From assembly GCA_042408445.1 (NCBI GenBank), contig JBHORC010000040.1:124001-188000 (forward strand): a stretch of 64,000 nt of DNA. Reading direction: 5' to 3'. A program made the position numbers and the translations under genes. This document shows positions 42,647-50,947 of the stretch, in pieces; positions within the stretch are counted from its first letter, which is position 1; every line of letters begins with the position of its first letter. The notes beneath the pieces are model-generated. The model had not been told where the DNA came from. It saw only the letters and a list, made by a program, of their open reading frames with translations, and searched no databases. The stretch comes from CF-46 sp042408445 (GTDB lineage Bacteria; Chloroflexota; Limnocylindria; Limnocylindrales; CSP1-4).

Positions 42647-45600
42647 GGAGCCACGCTCGCCGGGCAGACCGCGCGGAACGGGCAGTAGCCGCAGCTCGTC
42701 CGGTCCGGTTTCGGCGTGTACTCCCGCTGGCGCATGCCCGCGGCCGCGACGCGAATCTGCTCGCGGGCCTTGGCGAGTCGGCGAGGATCGACCTCAGCGC
42801 GACCGGTGACGCCCGTGTCCAGAAAGTGCAGCTCGACGGCGTCCGGGAGTCGGCCCGCGACCGCCTCGTACGCCATCGCGTAGATCTGCAGCTGGAGCGA
42901 CTCGCGGGCGCGTTGCCGCGCCTTCACCGGGTCGCGCACGTCGCTCGTCTTGTAGTCCGTGATCGTGACGCGCTCCCGACCCATCAGGTCCAGGGTCGGC
43001 GCGACCGCGTCAGCATGCTGGGTGGCGGCCGGCTCGTCCGGCTGCTCAGGTGCAGGGTCGTCGATGGGTTCGATGTCCACCCGGTCCCAGCGGCCGCGGA
43101 TCCGATCTCCCCCCAGCGAGAACGAGAACTCCCGCTCGACGTACGCGGGGATCGTCGCGCCGTCGACGAGCTGCGCTGCGCGGAATCGTCGCAGGGAGTC
43201 GCGGCCGGCCGCCAGTCGCGCATCCTCGTGCTCGCGCGAGAGGAAGCCCTCGTTCGTCCACGCCGCCTCGAACGCGGCACCGAGCTCCTCCTCGGACATG
43301 ACCTCGCCCCGGGCATGACGACGGTGGAACTCCTGGACCGCCCGATGCATCGCCGAGCCGTAGACCATCGCGTGGTGCGGCGGCACGGGGACCCGGACGA
43401 CGTGACCGAGCTTGTACTTCAGCGGACACGTCAGGTAGTCATCGATGGCGGAGAACGACAGCGTGAGTGGCTCCCCGACCGGACGCGGGTCCGAGCGTGG
43501 TACAGCGACCGGCGGCGGCGCGCCGAGCGCGTCGATCCGTTCCAGTGCGGACGCAGGTCGGAGGGCCGGATCGACGGCCGCGGCCGGCAGATCCAGCGCC
43601 TCGAGGACGAACGGCGACGGGCGACGGCTCGTCGCGCCGCCGTAGTCCGTGGCGTACGAGAGGATCACCTCGTCCCGGGCCCGGGTGATCGCGACGTAGA
43701 ACAGGCGGCGCTCCTCCCGAAGCCGGCCATCCTCGTCGTCGGTCGACTCGCCGACGAGCTCTGGCGGCAGCGCGAGCGGATCGCGGCGACTGGCCGTCGG
43801 AAATCGCCCGGCGACCAGCCCGGGCAGGTAGACGATCGGAAACTCGAGGCCCTTCGCCTTGTGAACGGTCAGGACGGCGACCGCGTCTGCGTCCGGGTCG
43901 AGATCCGCGCTCGCCGGGTCGTCGCCCGCCTCGATCAGGGTCTGCAGGTGTCGCGCGAGGAACGCCGGTCGATCGTCCGCGAGGACCGTCGACTGCGAGC
44001 GGACGATCTCGAAGAACCGGGCGATATTGCGGAGGGACTCCTCCGACGCGACGGACGCGTCGGCCGCGAGCCGGTCCAGCGTTCCCGTCTGGCGCAGAAA
44101 CCGGTACAGGACCTCGCCGGCGGGACGCTCGTGCGCGACTCCGGAAAGCTCGCGGAAGTCGGCGACGAGCCGCTGGACACCGGCCCGAGTCGCCGGGGAC
44201 ACGCGAAGGATCCCGGGCTGGCGGTCCAGCTCCTCGAGCACGTCCCACAGCGTCCGGTTCCGGCGACGCGCGGTGGTGACGATCGCCGTCAGGTCCTCGC
44301 CGCCGAGCTGATACGGCTCGCCCGTCGCCACGCCGTAGACGTCCACCGACGATCCGAGGTCCGCGATGGCGCGCAGGAACGCGAGGAGGCGACGGATCTC
44401 CGGGCGTGCGTACAACCCCGCCGCGCCCGAGAACCGCCACGGAACGCCGGCCGCCTCCAGGCTCCGGAGAACGACGTTCGCATGGCCGTTGGCGCGGACG
44501 AGGACGGCGACATCCCGCGGTCGCGTCCCGGCGCGGATCCGATCCGCGATCTCCGTCGCGATGCGGTCCGCCTCGTCCGCGCCGGAGGGATGGACCTCCA
44601 GCCGGACCGTCCGACCCGCACGATCGATTCCGCGTTCCGCGGTCAGGTGCTTGGAGATGCCGGCGCGGACTTCCAGTCGCTCGGGATCGTTGAACCGGAT
44701 CAGGCGATGGGCCGCCTCCAGGATCGCCGGGCGCGAACGGTAGTTGCGGCGCAGGACGACGGTCCGGGCGGACGGGCGTCGCTCCCGGAAGTCCAGGATG
44801 TTGCTGATCGCCGCACCCCGGAACCGATAGATCGACTGATCGTCGTCGCCGACGACCGTCACGTTGCCGTGCGGCTCGGCGACCAGCGACACGAGCTCCG
44901 CCTGGCTCCGGTTCGTGTCCTGGAACTCGTCCACGAGGATGTAGCGGTAGCGCGACTGGACCTCCACGCGGGCGGTGGGCGAGTCGCGCATGAGTCGGAG
45001 CGCGAGCGCGACCTGGTCGCCGAAATCGATGCAGCCGTTCGCGGCGAGCAGCTCCTGGTACCTGGCGTACGCCCCGGCAAGCTCCTGCTGCATCCTCGCG
45101 CGATTGGCCAGCACGGCGTCCGCGGGCGTGCTCGCGGCTTGTGCAGCGAGCGCCTCGGCCCAGGCCTGGTACGCGCCGGGTGACACGTCCTCGTCCTTGC
45201 ATCGGCTGAAGAGCGAGATGAGGGCATCCAGGAACCGCGTGGGATCGCCGAGTGGGCGATACGTATCGAGGTCCAGCTCGAACAGGTGCTCGTGCAGGAA
45301 GATCACCGCCTCCGCCCGGCTGAGGACCCGAACGTCCGACGGGAGGCCGAGCTCGTAGGCGTACTCCCGGATCAGCCGGTCGCCGAAGGCGTGGAACGTT
45401 CCGATCGTCGCGTCCGTGTAGCCATATGGGACGAGCTGATCCACTCGGACCTGCATCTCTGCTGCCGCCTTGTCCGTGAACGTCAGTGCGAGGAGCTCCG
45501 ACGGCCTGGCTCGACGGGTCGCGATCAGCCACGCGATCCGACGGGTGATCACCTGTGTCTTGCCGGTTCCCGCACCGGCGACGACGAGGAGCGGGCCGTC

Positions 45601-45801
45601 GCCGTAGGTCACCGCGCGGAGCTGCTCCGGATTGAGGCCGCCGAGGAGGGCGTCCAGACCGGCCGGCGGGTCGCCGTCCGCCGTGGCCGATCGATCCGGA
45701 ACGAACCCGTCCCAGACGGGGATCTGCTCGAGCGGCACGGGCTCGCGGCGGACGCGCGGCCGCGTCATCGGCTGGTTGCTGGAGCGAGGATCAGGGGGCA
45801 T
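42643..45801 (-). CDS. UvrD/PcrA-type helicase fused to a PD-(D/E)XK nuclease with an Fe-S cluster motif
   Basis: A 1052-residue protein. Residues 50-720 are a superfamily 1A helicase: GAGTGKT at 76-82, Walker B DEFQDT at 291-296, VVGDDDQSIYRFRGA, LRRNYRS and VHKAKGLEFPIVYLPG. Residues about 780-1052 are a RecB-like nuclease with GRWDRVDIEP, ITDYKTSD and LQLQIYAMAYE. A Cys in YLTCPLKYKLG pairs with the C-terminal CGYCPFRAVC cluster, the four-Cys iron staple of Cas4/AddB nucleases. PcrA has no such nuclease, and AddA has one without the Fe-S staple, so this is an unusual single-chain arrangement, probably for end resection. ATG 45801; an internal ATG (residue 12) is possible. Followed by the HAD gene with a four-base overlap. 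Confidence 0.9.
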   Translation of the reverse strand: MPPDPRSSNQPMTRPRVRREPVPLEQIPVWDGFVPDRSATADGDPPAGLDALLGGLNPEQLRAVTYGDGPLLVVAGAGTGKTQVITRRIAWLIATRRARPSELLALTFTDKAAAEMQVRVDQLVPYGYTDATIGTFHAFGDRLIREYAYELGLPSDVRVLSRAEAVIFLHEHLFELDLDTYRPLGDPTRFLDALISLFSRCKDEDVSPGAYQAWAEALAAQAASTPADAVLANRARMQQELAGAYARYQELLAANGCIDFGDQVALALRLMRDSPTARVEVQSRYRYILVDEFQDTNRSQAELVSLVAEPHGNVTVVGDDDQSIYRFRGAAISNILDFRERRPSARTVVLRRNYRSRPAILEAAHRLIRFNDPERLEVRAGISKHLTAERGIDRAGRTVRLEVHPSGADEADRIATEIADRIRAGTRPRDVAVLVRANGHANVVLRSLEAAGVPWRFSGAAGLYARPEIRRLLAFLRAIADLGSSVDVYGVATGEPYQLGGEDLTAIVTTARRRNRTLWDVLEELDRQPGILRVSPATRAGVQRLVADFRELSGVAHERPAGEVLYRFLRQTGTLDRLAADASVASEESLRNIARFFEIVRSQSTVLADDRPAFLARHLQTLIEAGDDPASADLDPDADAVAVLTVHKAKGLEFPIVYLPGLVAGRFPTASRRDPLALPPELVGESTDDEDGRLREERRLFYVAITRARDEVILSYATDYGGATSRRPSPFVLEALDLPAAAVDPALRPASALERIDALGAPPPVAVPRSDPRPVGEPLTLSFSAIDDYLTCPLKYKLGHVVRVPVPPHHAMVYGSAMHRAVQEFHRRHARGEVMSEEELGAAFEAAWTNEGFLSREHEDARLAAGRDSLRRFRAAQLVDGATIPAYVEREFSFSLGGDRIRGRWDRVDIEPIDDPAPEQPDEPAATQHADAVAPTLDLMGRERVTITDYKTSDVRDPVKARQRARESLQLQIYAMAYEAVAGRLPDAVELHFLDTGVTGRAEVDPRRLAKAREQIRVAAAGMRQREYTPKPDRTSCGYCPFRAVCPASVAP

Positions 45802-45838
45802 GTCGGCAGCATCCCGCGATCCCGTGACACCTTGGCTG

Positions 45839-46384
45839 TCAGGCCGGCCCCGGGCCCGATCCCGAGGCGGACGGATCGCCCGGCCGCCGGGCGACGCTCG
45901 ACGGTGAAGCCGACGTCAACGCGAGCCCGAGTGCCTGGCGCTCCTCGTCGGAGAGCGCCCCATCCGGCGTTCCCTCCGTCACGGCCTTCGCGTAGACGCG
46001 CGTGCCGGTCCGCGAGTGCAGGCTGCTGAGGATGAAGCCGGTTCCGCGGGCGTCCGTCAGGGCCAGGGCAAAGCTCTGGTTCCCGCCGGTGTCCTCGAAC
46101 GGGTTGAACCGGACGAGTCCGACCCGCTGAACGGCCCGCCGGCCGACGGCCTCGAGAACGGCGGATCGCGCCGACAGGTCGTCGACCTCGGTGGCGACGG
46201 CGTTGACGCGATCGAGATGGGCGTCCAGCACGCCGTGCAGGCTCGCTCCGTCGACCCCGCGGGTGACCGCATCCAGCCGACGGCGCAGGCGCCCGAGCTG
46301 CCGGGCGAGATACAGCAGCAGGAGGAGCAGGACGAGGACGGCAGCCGACAGCCCGATCACGGCGGCGCCGAGCACCGGCGCCAC
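45839..46384 (-). CDS. DUF4446 membrane-anchored protein
   Basis: A 181-residue protein with one N-terminal transmembrane helix (about 5-27), a coiled-coil stretch (about 30-75) and a conserved domain whose core reads RVGLVRFNPFEDTGGNQSFALALTD, the hallmark of DUF4446. Function unknown; the family is found in Gram-positive and Chloroflexota genomes. The C-terminal 20 residues are disordered. GTG 46384 is the best start visible; no ATG lies upstream in frame. It follows a TAGACT promoter candidate and precedes the helicase gene by 37 bases, so the two may be cotranscribed. Confidence 0.83.
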   Translation of the reverse strand: MAPVLGAAVIGLSAAVLVLLLLLLYLARQLGRLRRRLDAVTRGVDGASLHGVLDAHLDRVNAVATEVDDLSARSAVLEAVGRRAVQRVGLVRFNPFEDTGGNQSFALALTDARGTGFILSSLHSRTGTRVYAKAVTEGTPDGALSDEERQALGLALTSASPSSVARRPGDPSASGSGPGPA

Positions 46385-46447
46385 GGCGGCATTGAGATCG
46401 ATCTGGGCGTCCTCCGGACGGGCGGGCAGCGGGAACGGGCCGGCGCG

Positions 46448-46453
46448 AGTCTA
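46448..46453 (-). promoter_or_regulatory. Candidate -10 box (TAGACT) for the DUF4446 gene
   Basis: Minus-strand TAGACT, 63 bases before the GTG at 46384, in the 180-base divergent region. Confidence 0.35.
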
Positions 46454-46516
46454 ACAAACCGGTCGCGGGCCGCAGCCGCTCCGACGGCCCGTCCGCCCGG
46501 GCCGAAGGACGCCCGA

Positions 46517-46525
46517 TGCTATCCT
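46517..46525 (+). promoter_or_regulatory. Candidate extended -10 promoter (TGCTATCCT)
   Basis: TGCTATCCT lies 39 bases upstream of the ATG at 46565 and has the TG-n-hexamer form seen elsewhere in this window. Confidence 0.4.
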
Positions 46526-46564
46526 CGGCCCGACCCACCTCCCCGCTCGGAGTCCCCGTCCACG

Positions 46565-46954
46565 ATGGCCAAGCGCTCACGCCTCGCCGGTCGGCCCGGC
46601 CAGCGACGCCCGCTGCAGCGACCGATCGCGCGCCCCGAGAGCAGCCGGGCTCGGCCCGCGACGTCGGTCACGGCCGAGGAGGAGGCGCGCGCCGCGGAGC
46701 TCGAGGCAGCGATCGTCGCCGAGGAGCGCGCCGCGGAGGAGGCCCGCGCCGTCCGTGCCCGGCCGCGTCGGGGAGCCGAGAGCGGTTCGCCTTCGAGCGG
46801 CTTCGTCTCGGTCCCACTGGCCACTCGCGCCGCGGACGAATACCGGTACGTCCAGCGCGACGTTCGCCGGATCGCCCTTGTCGGCGGGTTCCTGATCGCG
46901 ATCCTCGCGGTCCTCGAGGTGCTCGTGAACGGCCTCCACCTCTTCACGCTCTGA
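46565..46954 (+). CDS. Small tail-anchored membrane protein, unknown
   Basis: A 129-residue protein. It has a basic, Arg/Pro-rich N-terminus (about 1-35), a Glu/Ala-rich helical segment (about 36-65) and a conserved-looking stretch VPLATRAADEYRYVQRDVRRIA. A single transmembrane helix lies near the C-terminus (about 107-126). The layout implies a cytosolic domain anchored by its tail. No family recognised. It precedes rarA by 68 bases on the same strand, but rarA has its own promoter candidate. The upstream part of this frame (from 46016) is a shadow of DUF4446. Confidence 0.65.
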   Translation: MAKRSRLAGRPGQRRPLQRPIARPESSRARPATSVTAEEEARAAELEAAIVAEERAAEEARAVRARPRRGAESGSPSSGFVSVPLATRAADEYRYVQRDVRRIALVGGFLIAILAVLEVLVNGLHLFTL

Positions 46955-47009
46955 CGCCGGCACCGTCGGTCCCGCCCGGCTGATCGGATAGCGCGACAGC
47001 CGGCCCTCG

Positions 47010-47015
47010 TAGACT
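47010..47015 (+). promoter_or_regulatory. Candidate -10 box (TAGACT), leaderless start for rarA
   Basis: TAGACT ends seven bases before the rarA ATG, so transcription should begin at the start codon itself. No ribosome-binding site is present, in keeping with a leaderless mRNA. Confidence 0.45.
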
Positions 47016-47022
47016 GGCGCCC

Positions 47023-48561
47023 ATGCCGACCGCACGGCCCAGAGCCGGGGGCGCGAGACCCGAGCCCCTCTTCCAGCCACCACCCGAGCGCCAGCCGCTG
47101 GCCGCCCGGATGCGGCCACGGTCGCTCGAGGAGTTCGTCGGCCAGGAGCACCTCGTCGGCGAGCGGGGTCCGTTGCGACGGAGCGTCGCGCGCGGGCATC
47201 TGTCGTCCACGCTGCTCTGGGGCCCTCCCGGGACCGGGAAGACGAGCCTCGCCCGACTCCTCGCGCAGGAGATCGGCGCGCATTTCGTGACGCTGTCGGC
47301 GGTGATGAGCGGCGTCGCCGAGGTGCGGGCGACGATCGCCGAGGCGCAGGATCGGCTCGCCCTGCACCAGCAACGGACCGTCCTGTTCCTGGACGAGATC
47401 CATCGCTTCAACAAGGCCCAGCAGGACGCCCTCCTCCCCCACGTGGAGGACGGAACGATCACGCTCGTGGGCGCGACGACGGAGAACCCGTACTTCGAGG
47501 TGAACGCGGCGCTCCTTTCGCGGATGCGCGTCTGGCGGCTCGACACCCTGTCCGACGAGGATGTGGGAACCGTCGTCCGGCGCGCGCTCGAGGATTCGGA
47601 GCGAGGACTCGCCGGCGACCTCGGACCCGAGGGCGGGGTGGCCCTCGAGCCCGCAGCGTTCGATCACCTGATCTCGCTGGCCGGCGGCGACGCCCGGACC
47701 GCGATGAATGTCCTCGAGGGTGCGGTCGCGCTCGCCGAAGCCGAGGGCATCCGCGACGCGGGCGGCCGTGTGTCGCCGCGCCTCGAGGACGTCGAGGGCG
47801 CGGCCCAACAACGGATCCTCGCCTACGACCGGGCCGGCGACGGCCACTACGACACCGTCTCGGCGTTCATCAAGAGCCTTCGCGGCAACGACCCGGACGC
47901 GGCGCTCTACTGGCTCGCGGCGATGATCGCCGCGGGCGAGGACCCGCGATTCATCGCCCGGCGGTTGATCATCAGCGCGTCCGAGGACGTCGGAAACGCG
48001 GACCCCCGCGCGCTCCAGGTCGCCGTCGCGGCGGCGCAGGCGCTCGACCATGTCGGGCTGCCTGAGGCGCAGTACGCGCTCGCCCAGGCGACCACCTATC
48101 TCGCGACGGCACCGAAATCGAACCGGGCCGGCGTCGCGTTCTTCGCGGCCGCGGCCGACGTCGAGGCGCGCGGCTCCCTGCCGGTCCCGCTCCATCTCCG
48201 GAACGCCGCCCACCGGGCGATGAAGCACCACGGGATCGGCGTGGGCTACCGGTTTCCGCACGACTTCGAAGGCGCGGACGTCGACCAGCAGTACCTGCCC
48301 GACGAGCTCGTCGACCGGCACTACTACCTCCCGACCGATCAGGGATACGAGGCGACGATCGGCGCCCGGCAGACCTCGCGCTCCGAGTCGCGGGCGGCCG
48401 CGAAGGCCGCTGGTCGGACGCCGCGGAACCGGACCCGGCTGCCTGAATCGAGAGGCGGTGACGTGATGCGCAGCCGAGAGGCGAACCGCAAGAAGCTGGC
48501 CGAGACCGAGAAGCGCGACGCGGCTGACGAGACGCCGCCTCCGTCCGCCGCGCACAGCTGA
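47023..48561 (+). CDS. rarA: Replication-associated recombination ATPase RarA (MgsA)
   Basis: A 512-residue clamp-loader-like AAA+ protein acting at stalled forks. The N-terminal RPRSLEEFVGQEHLVG box is diagnostic. Walker A GPPGTGKT, Walker B LFLDEIHRFNKAQQDALLPHVE, sensor VGATTENPYFEVN and the C-terminal tetramerisation segments (YDTVSAFIKSLRG, RRLIISASEDVGNADP, PLHLRNAAH) are all present. Normal length is about 430; here about 55 basic, Ser/Arg-rich residues extend the C-terminus. ATG 47023 appears leaderless. A hairpin follows the stop. Confidence 0.95.
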   Translation: MPTARPRAGGARPEPLFQPPPERQPLAARMRPRSLEEFVGQEHLVGERGPLRRSVARGHLSSTLLWGPPGTGKTSLARLLAQEIGAHFVTLSAVMSGVAEVRATIAEAQDRLALHQQRTVLFLDEIHRFNKAQQDALLPHVEDGTITLVGATTENPYFEVNAALLSRMRVWRLDTLSDEDVGTVVRRALEDSERGLAGDLGPEGGVALEPAAFDHLISLAGGDARTAMNVLEGAVALAEAEGIRDAGGRVSPRLEDVEGAAQQRILAYDRAGDGHYDTVSAFIKSLRGNDPDAALYWLAAMIAAGEDPRFIARRLIISASEDVGNADPRALQVAVAAAQALDHVGLPEAQYALAQATTYLATAPKSNRAGVAFFAAAADVEARGSLPVPLHLRNAAHRAMKHHGIGVGYRFPHDFEGADVDQQYLPDELVDRHYYLPTDQGYEATIGARQTSRSESRAAAKAAGRTPRNRTRLPESRGGDVMRSREANRKKLAETEKRDAADETPPPSAAHS

Positions 48562-48564
48562 TCC

Positions 48565-48597
48565 CGGGCTCGCTCAGCGAGGTCCCGAACGAGCCCG
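48565..48597 (+). terminator. Hairpin downstream of rarA
   Basis: Eight-base-pair stem CGGGCTCG / CGAGCCCG with a 17-base loop, beginning three bases after the rarA stop. No U-tract. Confidence 0.45.
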
Positions 48598-48731
48598 CTC
48601 CGAATGCGCCCGCCAGTCCGGGTGCGTGACACGGCGCTGCAATCCGCGCCTCGGGCCGTCCCCGCCGTGGGTTCTGGAGCGCGGCGAACCATTCATTCGC
48701 CCCCACTCACCCGATGCGACGGAGGTCCCTG

Positions 48732-49322
48732 ATGGCCAACGAACTCAACGGCAAGCGAATCGCATTCCTCGCGACCGATGGCGTGGAGCAGGTCGAGCTG
48801 ACGACGCCGTGGGATGCCGCGAAGCAGGCCGGCGCAGAGCCGATCCTGCTCTCGATCAAGCCCGGCGAGATCCAGGGCGTGAACCACCTTGACAAGGCAC
48901 GGACGTTCCCTGTCGACCGCCAGGTCGCGGACGCGTCACCCGACGAGTTCGACGCCCTCGTGCTCCCCGGCGGCGTTGCCAACCCGGACTTCCTCCGGAT
49001 GGACCGGAACGCGGTCGGCTTCGTCCGCTCATTCGTCGAAACCGGCAAGCCAGTGGCCGTCATCTGTCACGGGCCCTGGACGCTCGTCGAGGCCGACGTC
49101 GTCCGCGGCCGGACGCTGACCTCGTGGCCGAGCCTCCAGACCGACATCCGGAACGCGGGCGGGACCTGGGTGGACGAGGAGGTCCACGTCGACCACGGCC
49201 TCGTGAGCAGCCGGCGACCGGACGACCTGCCGGCGTTCTGCCGGAAGATGGTCGAGGAGTTCGCCGAGGGACGCCACGACGTTCGCCAGGCGGTAGGCGC
49301 GGGGTCCGCTACGGGAGCCTGA
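48732..49322 (+). CDS. DJ-1/PfpI family protein (YraA/PfpI type)
   Basis: A 196-residue protein of the glutamine amidotransferase-like DJ-1/PfpI fold. The nucleophile-elbow Cys is in VICHGPWTLVEAD, followed by the usual His; the Glu of the triad is in DGVEQVELTTPWD. The C-terminal block (DEEVHVDHGLVSSRRPDDLPAFC) fits the PfpI/YhbO type, variously assigned protease, deglycase or general stress functions. ATG 48732 has GGAGG seven bases upstream. It is monocistronic with a strong terminator. Confidence 0.9.
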   Translation: MANELNGKRIAFLATDGVEQVELTTPWDAAKQAGAEPILLSIKPGEIQGVNHLDKARTFPVDRQVADASPDEFDALVLPGGVANPDFLRMDRNAVGFVRSFVETGKPVAVICHGPWTLVEADVVRGRTLTSWPSLQTDIRNAGGTWVDEEVHVDHGLVSSRRPDDLPAFCRKMVEEFAEGRHDVRQAVGAGSATGA

Positions 49323-49344
49323 TCGCTGCTCCTCGGTGAATCGA

Positions 49345-49371
49345 GCGGCCGCCGGCAGAGCCGGCGGCCGC
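49345..49371 (+). terminator. Intrinsic terminator after the DJ-1/PfpI gene
   Basis: Perfect 12-base-pair stem (GCGGCCGCCGGC / GCCGGCGGCCGC) with a three-base loop, followed by TTCTTCCTG. This is the most classical terminator in the window, and it separates the DJ-1 gene from murJ. Confidence 0.75.
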
Positions 49372-49471
49372 TTCTTCCTGTCTCCCACATCGGCGCCGAT
49401 CGGCAGCACACGAGCGCCGTCGCATCGGTGCCCGCAGCGGCGTCTGTCCCCCGTACCCTTCCTCGAGACCG

Positions 49472-50947
49472 ATGCCCACATCGATCCGCCTCCCGGCTCC
49501 CGCCGCGTCCGTGGTCGCCGTCGTCGATCGGCTGGTGCCGCGTGGCGCGCTGATCCTGTCGGTCCTCTCCCTCGGCTACTTCGCTGCCGGGATCGTCCGC
49601 AACCGCGTCTTCGCCGCGGAATTCGGCGCGAGTGCCGAGCTGGACGCGTACAACGCGGCGTTCCGGATCCCGGAGATCGCGCTCGACATCCTGGTCGGGG
49701 CGGGCCTCTCGGCGCCGTTCGTCCCGATCTTCAGCCGCCTGCTCCGATCCGACGACGCGGGAGAACGTCGAGCGGAGGCGTTCGGCCAGACCGTGCTGAC
49801 GGGTGCCGTGGCCGCGATCGCGGTGGCGCTCGTGGTGCTGTTCGTTGCCGCGCCCTGGATCGCCGACGTGGTGTGGCGGCAGTTCGACCCCGCGACCCGG
49901 GCCCTGTACGTCGAGCTCGTCCGGATCAACTGCATCGCCCAGCTGTTGTTCGCGGCGTCGATGGCGCTCGGCGAGGTGCTGGTCGCGCGTCGACGGTTCC
50001 TCGCGTACGGGATCGCCCCGATCCTCTACACGACGGGGATCGTCCTGGGGGCGGTGGCGCTCGGCCCGCGACTCGGGGTCCAGGGCGCGGCATGGGGAGC
50101 GGTCGTCGGCGCCGTCGCCCATCTCGCGGTCCGCGCGGCCGGAGCGAGACGCGCCGGGTTCCGGATCCGGCCCCGCTTCGCGATCCGGACTCCGGAGTTC
50201 CGCGAGTTCATCCGCCTGATGGTGCCGCGGATGCTGAGCTACCCGATCGACCCGGTCACCGTGTCGTACCTGACGATCCTCGCCGCCGGCCTCGGCGTCG
50301 GCACGGTCAGTGCGCTGTCGTTCGTCCTCGATTACCAGTTCGTGCCGATCCAGGTGATCGCGATCGCGTTCTCGCTGGCCGCGTTCCCGGTCCTGTCCGA
50401 GGCGTTCGCCTCCGGCGACCGGGTGGCGTTCAGGAGCGTCTTCACCCGGAACGTCCTCGTCATCGGCGGCCTCACCGCCCTCGCCGCGGTTGCCCTCGCC
50501 GTCCTCGCCCGGCCCCTCATCTCGACCCTGCTCGGCGTCGGGCGGTTCGACCAGTCAGCGGTCGCGCTGACAAGCAGCCTGCTCGTCGCATTCGCGATCT
50601 CGATCCCGATCGACGGCCTGTCGTATCCCCTCTCGCGAGCCCTGTACGCAACCCATAACACGCTCTGGCAGGTCGTCGCCTCGGTCGTGGGCCTGGTCGC
50701 CCTCGTCATCTCCGCAAGCGTGCTCGTCCCCGTGTTCGGACCGGCGGGGATCGCGCTTGCCTACGCCGCCGGCGGAGCCGTCAAGCTCGTCGTGCTTGCC
50801 GCCGCGCTCGCGGTTCGGCTGCGACGGTTCGAGGAGCTGGCGGCGCGGGAAGCAGCGCTCGTCGCCCGATCCGGCGCAGTGACGAGCGGTGCCTCGCTTG
50901 AACCGGTGGTCGTCAGCCCCGTCGAACCGTCGGGATCAGGACGATGA
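49472..50947 (+). CDS. murJ: Lipid II flippase MurJ (MviN family)
   Basis: A 491-residue polytopic protein with about 14 hydrophobic segments; it moves lipid II across the membrane for peptidoglycan synthesis. Family marks are GYFAAGIVRNRVFAAEFG at TM1, AAFRIPEIALDILVGAGLSAPFVPIFSR (TM2 with the conserved R-x-P), the central cytoplasmic Arg-rich loop and PLSRALYATHNTLWQ. No fused kinase-like domain is present, unlike mycobacterial MviN. ATG 49472 follows a TACCCT box by 12 bases and lacks a clear ribosome site. The last 35 bases overlap the C39-like gene convergently. Confidence 0.92.
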   Translation: MPTSIRLPAPAASVVAVVDRLVPRGALILSVLSLGYFAAGIVRNRVFAAEFGASAELDAYNAAFRIPEIALDILVGAGLSAPFVPIFSRLLRSDDAGERRAEAFGQTVLTGAVAAIAVALVVLFVAAPWIADVVWRQFDPATRALYVELVRINCIAQLLFAASMALGEVLVARRRFLAYGIAPILYTTGIVLGAVALGPRLGVQGAAWGAVVGAVAHLAVRAAGARRAGFRIRPRFAIRTPEFREFIRLMVPRMLSYPIDPVTVSYLTILAAGLGVGTVSALSFVLDYQFVPIQVIAIAFSLAAFPVLSEAFASGDRVAFRSVFTRNVLVIGGLTALAAVALAVLARPLISTLLGVGRFDQSAVALTSSLLVAFAISIPIDGLSYPLSRALYATHNTLWQVVASVVGLVALVISASVLVPVFGPAGIALAYAAGGAVKLVVLAAALAVRLRRFEELAAREAALVARSGAVTSGASLEPVVVSPVEPSGSGR

